This document shows, piece after piece, positions 57,772 to 64,000 of a DNA stretch of 64,000 nucleotides. Position 1 is the stretch's first letter. Each line of letters begins with the position of its first letter. Source of the DNA: Megaleporinus macrocephalus (Eukaryota; Chordata; Actinopteri; Characiformes; Anostomidae); NCBI GenBank assembly GCA_021613375.1, contig CM038716.1, forward strand, positions 11,227,667 through 11,291,666. Reading direction: 5' to 3'. The translations under genes were made by a program, and so were the position numbers. Under the pieces are notes generated by a model. That model saw only the letters and a list, made by a program, of their open reading frames with translations. It had not been told where the DNA came from and made no database searches.

Positions 57772-59245
57772 TCACCTACCTGTGTACAGGTAAACTGTCA
57801 AACACTACCTTCACCTACCTGTGTACAGGTAAACTGTAACACTACCCTCACCTACCTGTGTACAGGTAAACTCTAACACTACCTTCACCTACCTGTGTAC
57901 AGATAAATAGTCTAACACTACCTTTACCTACCTGTGTACAGGTAAATTCTAACACTACCTTCACCTACCTGTGTACAGGTTAAACTCTAACACTACCTTC
58001 ACCTACCTGTGTACAGGTAAATAGTCTAACACTACCTTTACCTACCTGTGTACAGGTAAATTCTAACACTACCTTCACCTACCTGTGTACAGGTAAACTG
58101 TCTAACACTACCTTCACCTAGCTGTGTACAGGTAAACTGTCTAACACTACCTTCACCTACCTGTGTACAGGTAAACTGTCTAACACTACCTTTACCTACC
58201 TGTGTACAGGTAAACTGTCTAACGCTACCTTCACCTGCCTGTGTACAGGTAAACTGTCTAACGCTACCTTCACCTGCCTGTGTACAGGTAAACTGTAACA
58301 CTACCTTCACCTACCTGTGTACAGGTAAATTCTAACACTACCTTTACCTACCTGTGTACAGGTAAATTCTAACACTACCTTTACCTACCTGTGTACAGGT
58401 AAATTCTAACACTACCTTCACCTACCTGTGTATAGGTAAATTCTAACACTACCTTCACCTACCTGTGTATAGGTAAACTGTCTAACACTACCTTCACCTA
58501 CCTGTGTACAGGTAAACTATCTAACACTACCTTCACCCTACCTGTGTACAGGTAAACTGTCTAACGATACCTTCACCTACCTGTGTACAGGTAAACTCTA
58601 CCACTACCTTCACCTACCTGTGTACAGGTAAACTTTGTAACACTACCTTTACCTACCTGTGTACAGGTAAATTCTAACACTACCTTCACCTACCTGTGTA
58701 TAGGTAAATTGTAACACTACCTTCACCTACCTGTGTATAGGTAAACTGTCTAACACTACCTTCACCTACCTGTGTACAGGTAACCTATCTAACACTACCT
58801 TCACCTACCTGTGTACAGGTAAACTGTCTAACGATACCTTCACCTACCTGTGTACAGGTAAACTCTACCACTACCTTCACCTACCTGTGTACAGGTAAAC
58901 TTTGTAACACTACCTTTACCTACCTGTGTACAGGTAAATTCTAACACTACCTTCACCTACCTGTGTACAGGTAAACTGTAACACTACCTTCACCTACCTG
59001 TGTACAGGTAAACTGTCTAACACTACCTTCACCTACCTGTGTACAGGTAAACTGTAACACTACCTTAACCTACCTGTGTACAGGTAAACTGTCTAACACT
59101 ACCTTCACCTACCTGTGTATAGGTAAACTGTAACACTACCTTCACCTACCTGTGTACAGGTAAACTGTAACACTACCTTCACCTACCTGTGTACAGGTAA
59201 ACTGTACCACTACCTTCACCTACCTGTGTACAGGTAAACTGTACG
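57772..59245. repeat. 35-39-bp minisatellite, copy 2 (longer)
   Basis: Same units as 23745-24970. A block carrying the rare variants GGTAAC-CTATC, AACGATACC, CTCTACCACTACC and AACTTTGTAAC occurs twice (about 58470-58680 and 58740-58950), explaining about 240 bp of extra length. Confidence 0.95.
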
Positions 59246-59485
59246 TCACTCTAGATAAATGCTGTAACTGTAAATGGAAGAATATATAGTATGTTATTTT
59301 ATCTGCTATTATTATAGAATCTGGATGTTGATGGTAAAATGTGGAAGATCTGAAAATACTAGGTTTTCTTTGGGGACTATTTGAACCTCACAGCGTCCTG
59401 CATGTATCCCTCCACCATGAATGGAGTTTAAGACTGAGATCTTCTCTAAACTATCATAAACAGCGTCTCAGAATCAGACAGTGTA

Positions 59486-59722
59486 TTAATAACATCTACT
59501 GTAAGAACTTTCTGTGAGGAGTTTTTAGAGGAGGACGTCTGGTTCCATTCACCACCACTGTGAACAGTTCTGACTGTATCTAGAACAGAGTGTTTCATAT
59601 CAGACACGCTGTACAGGAATGACTTTACGTATTAATTCAAATTCCTTTTTGGGAATTACAGTAGAAAGAACTGATTGTAGAAAAGTTTTATTTAACCAGT
59701 AGGTGGCACTGTGGCTGTGTAG
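59486..59722. repeat. Diverged direct repeat, copy 2 (partner at about 60945-61128)
   Basis: Counterpart of 25215-25450 and 26670-26855, including the CTCF-like CCAGTAGGTGGCACT at 59696-59710. Confidence 0.7.
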
Positions 59723-60757
59723 GTGTGCAGTGATGGAGTTGGATACTTTCTGTGTTAATGAGTTCTTACTTAATACAGTAAGTAGAGCTTTTACATACGC
59801 CAGTGTGTTTATTAACCCTTTCCAAGCTTCTCCTAAACAACCCAGTATTATTATCAGTTCTCATCTAATACCTGCTTTGACTGCTCAGTACTTCATTAAG
59901 ATAAATCAAGATTTGCTGCTGAAGAACTGATCACATTCATACAATGTCTGGGGCGTCCAGGAGAAATCTGGAACCTAACTTTGTTCTTCAAACTGGATCA
60001 AGATCTGATCTACTTCTCTCACAATAACATATTCATGTTACTTTGTATTGTATGTCTGATTATTTACATCTGTTCTAATCAGATCTGCTGTTGCAACAAT
60101 GTTTCTGTTGTATAAACTGGATCTTACTGGCTTGAACACAGAATGTTACTGTAGAAGTTACAGAACTTCATTATCGTGGACCATCACTCATGTACAAAGT
60201 GGCTGTTCTGATTGCTGTCTTTTCTATTGGTTAACACAGTGATGGGATTGGTGGGAGGGGCACTTCTGAGACTTAAAGCTGCAGTACACAATTCTGCAGA
60301 ACATTCCTTGATATTTGAGCTCCGCCCCAAAACAAACACGCCCCTCCCTTCAGAAGCTCCACCCCCCAAATTCATGGACACACATTCCCAGAGCAAATGA
60401 AACTGAACTAGCATAGTTGGCTGTTTAGACCTTCATAGCCAGAAGCCCTTCGTCCCCTGAATAACATTATATACTATAATACTGCATAACACTCTGACCA
60501 ATCAGAGCACTCCCTTCTGTCCATGTTATAGTGACTGACTCCCACCATCACGTTCATCATGACAGAACAGAAAGCAGTAATCTAAACCAAACACTTTTTA
60601 ATAGTGAGATCAAGTCCAAATCCAGCGGAAGTGCTTTTCCACATTTTATAGCATCATCTTTGTAGTTCAAAAACATAAACACATAAACAAACACAAGAAC
60701 TATAGCAGGAAGTAACACTGTAGATAAACACAATATAAAATCACAATAGTAAAATAT

Positions 60758-60761
<4 letters not shown>

Positions 60762-60812
<51 letters not shown>
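60762..60812. repeat. (CA)n microsatellite, copy 2
   Basis: About 25 CA pairs, longer than at 26489-26530. Confidence 0.95.
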
Positions 60813-60814
<2 letters not shown>

Positions 60815-61311
60815 ATGTAGAATAAAGTAATTATCTTAACAAACCATATTACAACATATCAAATACAACATATCAGCTTCTTACTGGAAACCCATACGAT
60901 ACACATACAGGTAAACTGTAACTCTACCTTCACCTACCAGGTCAACTGTATCACCCTCTACTGTAATAACCGTCTGTGAGGGAGCTTTTCAGAGTGTTTC
61001 ATATCAGACACTCTGTATGTGAATGACTTTACTCAAATTTCACTCCAATTCCTTTTTGGGAATTACAGTAAAAAGAACTGATTGTAAGAAAGTTTTAATT
61101 CTACCAGTAGATGGCACTGTAGCTGTGTAGAAGAAGTTTATAGGCCCAGGACTAGAGTTCTGTTCTGATCTTTACAGTCTGGCTTTGCCTGATTCTAGTC
61201 CCACCTGCTTCGTCGTCTGAATTAAGTGGGACTCTACAAAACCTACAAAACCCAAAAACACTTCAAAACCCAAAAACCAACGAAAGCAGTTCAACATGTC
61301 ATCGCGGTCCA

Positions 61312-62221
61312 AAGTCAAGTCAAGTCAAGTCAATTTTATTTATATAGCGCTTTTTACAACGATGTTGTCTCAAAGCAGCTTTACAGAGTTTTGAAAAGAC
61401 AGTTATAACATATACCCCCCAGTGAGCAAGCCAGAGGCAACAGTGGCAAGAACACCTCCCTCAGACTGGAGGAAGAAACCTTGGGAGGAACCAGACTCAC
61501 AAGGGGAGACCCATCCTCCTCTGATCAAAGAGTATTTACAGTTTAAACTAAATACCAAAGAAAGGAGTCTCTGTTTGAAATCTGGATAGCAAAGCTTTAG
61601 AAGCTGCACAGATAGAGGCAGTGTATGACTGAGGCAGTCTCTGGCTGAGGCAGTCTATGACTGAGGCAGTCTCTGGCTGAGGCAGTCTATGACTGAGGCA
61701 GTCTATGACAGTCTTTATGTAAAGTGGGCGTGAGCTGAAACAGTCCCATCCTATCTCAGTGCTGGTGCATCTGGATGGCACAGTGATGTAACTGAGGGTG
61801 TAGCAGTAAATGGACAGGTGAGCTGGCTGGTGATGGTGGGGAGGTTAGCTGGCTGGTGATGGTGGGGTGATGGCCCGATGATCAGTCCTTTAACAGCCTT
61901 CAACAGACAGGAGGACAGTCATTACCTCAGGAAGAGTAAAGAGAGAGAGTGAGTTGGGCTCGGGAGTGAGACTGTAGAGAATATGAATTTTCAGAATTTT
62001 AGAGTGAGGCTGGCGACTCCGGCAGATCTAACTATAACAGCCTAAACTAAAAGGAGAGAACCAGAAGGTAACATGGACATGAGAGTACCCTGAGACACTG
62101 GGGTCCCACCACTCCACCATCAACAAACCTGTGTGATCGCGTGAAGTGGTGGAACAACAGCACCAACATCTCAGTTTACCATAAACCTCTGTGTCCAAGA
62201 ACCCCCAGATCTCCTGCCTTT
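61312..62221 (-). mobile_element. 3' UTR and tail of the L2-type LINE, copy 2
   Basis: Near-identical to 27032-27939. The same genomic flank (GTCATCGCGGTCCAA) precedes the TTGAC tail, so it is the same insertion duplicated and not an independent one. Confidence 0.85.
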
Positions 62222-64000
62222 ATCTAAAAGAGAAGATTAATAACCAAAAGCTACTAAACAAGTATGTTTTTAGTCTAGACTTAAATATTGAGACTGTGTC
62301 AGAGTCCAGAACATTAACTGGGAGATTATTCCACAGGTTTGGGGGCTTTGTAGGAAAAAGCTCTTCCCCTCATTGTAGTCTTCTGAATTTTAGGAACTAT
62401 TAGAAAACCAGCATCCTGTGATCTGAGTGAACGTGGCGGTTCATAATAGGAGATTAGATCTTGCAGGTTCTCCGGTCGAGACCGTGCAGGGTTTTATACG
62501 TCAGTAAAATAATTTCATAGTGGATACGGAATTTAACAGGAAGCCAGTGTAGCTGATAAAACTGGACTGATGTGATGGAAGGTTCTGGTTTTAGTTAGTA
62601 CTCTAGCTGCAGCGTTCTGAACTAACTGAAGTTTATTCAGGTTCCTGCTGGAGCATCCTGACAATAATGCATTACAGTAATCTAGACTTGAGGTTATAAA
62701 GGCATGTACTAACTTCAGACACAGCATCAGACACAGATAACACATTTCTTAACTTTGAAATGTTTCGTAGGTGAAGAAACGCTGTTCTTGTAATGTTACC
62801 GATGTGTTGATTAAATGTCAGATCTGAGTCAATTGTTACACCAAGATTTTTAACTACTGAACCAGGAACTACAGAGAAATCATCAAGATTTAACATTAAA
62901 TCTGAACATTTAGTCCGAGCAGCCTTTGGGTCGAGGAGGAGAACTTCCGTTTTATCTGGGTTTAAAAGAAGGAAGTTCTGTAGCATCCAAAGTCTAATAT
63001 CTCTTACACAATCTTCTATCTTATCTAATCTGGATTTATCATCTGGTCTGATATGTACAGCTGTGTATCATCAGCATAACAGTGGAAACTAATTCCATGT
63101 CTATTTATAACTGAGCCTAATGGTAGCATATATAGTGTAAATAACAGAGGACCTAAAACAGAACCTTGTGGAACTCCATATTTCACTTTTGTATAATTAG
63201 ACGATACATTATTAATCTTTACAAACTGAAAGCGATCACTAAGGTAAGATGTGAACCAGGATAACGCTGTTCCTGTGATTCCAACTATATTTTCTAGCCT
63301 GTCCAAGAGAATAGTGTGATCTATAGTGTCAAAAGCTGCACTTAGATCGAGTAACACCAGTAGAGATACGTGGTCCTGATCAGAGACAAGAAGAAGATCA
63401 TTTGTTATCTTAACTAAAGCTGTCTCTGTGCTGTGATGTGGCCTAAAACCAGATTGGAATTTTTCATATATGTTGTTCTTATGTAGATGAGAACAGAGTT
63501 GTCGAGCTACAGCCTTTTCTAAAATCTTAGAGATAAAAGGTAAATTGGAAATGGGTCTATAACTGGACAGTTCTCTGGGGTCAAGATTTGGTTTCTTTAT
63601 CAAGGGTTTTATCACAGCTAGTTTAAAAGACTTAGGTACATGACCCAGACTAAGAGAAGAGTTGATGATAGTTAAGGTTTAATAATAGCTGGTAATACTT
63701 GTTTCAATAGGCTTGTTGGAATCATATCGAGTGTGCATGTAGCAGAATTTGAAGAAGAGATAAGTTTTTTCTAGTTCTGTCTGCTGGAGTGGACAGAATG
63801 TTTCTAGTGTTTCTTCTAAAATCACATTTTGTGCTGTTTGAGCCAAACCAGATGAAGGATAGGTTACTCGTATTGGTAGAACTTTTTGTCTAATATTCTC
63901 GATTTTGCTATTGAAAAAGTCCATGAAATCATTGCTGCTGTGGTTGGCGGGTATTTGAGGTTCAGATCCTGCCTGATTTTTGGTAAGTTTTGCGATGGTG
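62222..64000 (-). pseudogene. L2-type LINE ORF2, copy 2 (cut by the window end)
   Basis: Same RT pieces and same frameshifts as 27940-29718, including the intact-looking 196-codon RT core at 63615-63025 with YADD. An additional T at about 63770 (TTTTTT against TTTTT) and small differences near 62335 and 62476 set it apart. The window ends in the endonuclease-RT linker. Confidence 0.9.

Larger units (their letters stand above)
44434..64000. repeat. Large segmental duplication, copy 2 (runs off the window)
   Basis: Collinear with 1393-2268 plus 9997-29718. It contains copy C of the nested locus once only. Tandem arrays inside differ in length from copy 1: the minisatellite 57772-59245 is about 250 bp longer, and the degenerate module array is about 1.3 kb shorter. 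Between about 50.9 and 54.0 kb it shows a dense run of one-base insertions relative to copy B, then becomes nearly identical again from about 54005. Confidence 0.9.

Overview
The window is vertebrate and almost certainly teleost genomic DNA. No bacterial features are present. The supporting signs are L2/CR1-type, RTE-type and Rex1-like LINE remnants, Tc1/mariner remnants, a piggyBac-like MITE, a Ty3/gypsy element with the Gmr1-type PR-IN-RT order, many micro- and minisatellites, and an isolated pair of butyrophilin-like immunoglobulin exons. The species cannot be fixed from the sequence.

Layout. 1-1392: a LINE scrap and a 31-bp minisatellite. 1393-29718: copy 1 of a large duplication. It contains a nested tandem duplication, copy A (2266-9989) and copy B (9990-18072). 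Each nested copy holds an array of degenerate modules, an eroded RTE LINE and a CDK5-activator-like locus. Copy 1 continues with a fold-back element, an 18-bp repeat array, a CT tract, a 35-39-bp minisatellite and a 5'-truncated L2-type LINE, which runs on to 30365. 30366-44433: a single-copy interval with transposon remnants (Tc1-like, piggyBac-like MITE, another MITE, a LINE 3' end), the two Ig exons, a deleted Gmr1-like LTR element sitting in a CTAT microsatellite, and a 21-bp minisatellite. 44434-64000: copy 2 of the large duplication. It lacks the nested A/B duplication and runs off the window inside the LINE.

The most notable gene is the intronless 464-codon reading frame at 18815-17421 (minus strand). 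It encodes two complete CDK5-activator (p35/p39-type) domains in tandem, joined by a duplicated linker, behind a basic N-terminus with no myristoylation glycine. Sequence like the start of a third linker follows the stop codon. Copy A keeps only the second domain, cut exactly at the tandem-duplication junction, and copy C (51392-52782) is frameshifted. Copy C lies in a stretch (about 50.9-54.0 kb) unusually dense in one-base insertions, so its damage may be sequencing error.

No operon-like cooperation exists here. The window is best read as an actively rearranging, repeat-rich locus that has multiplied an unusual CDK5-activator-like gene. Whether the large duplication is real or a false haplotype duplication in the assembly cannot be decided from sequence alone. 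Repeat family names are from recognition of protein and terminal motifs, not database searches.
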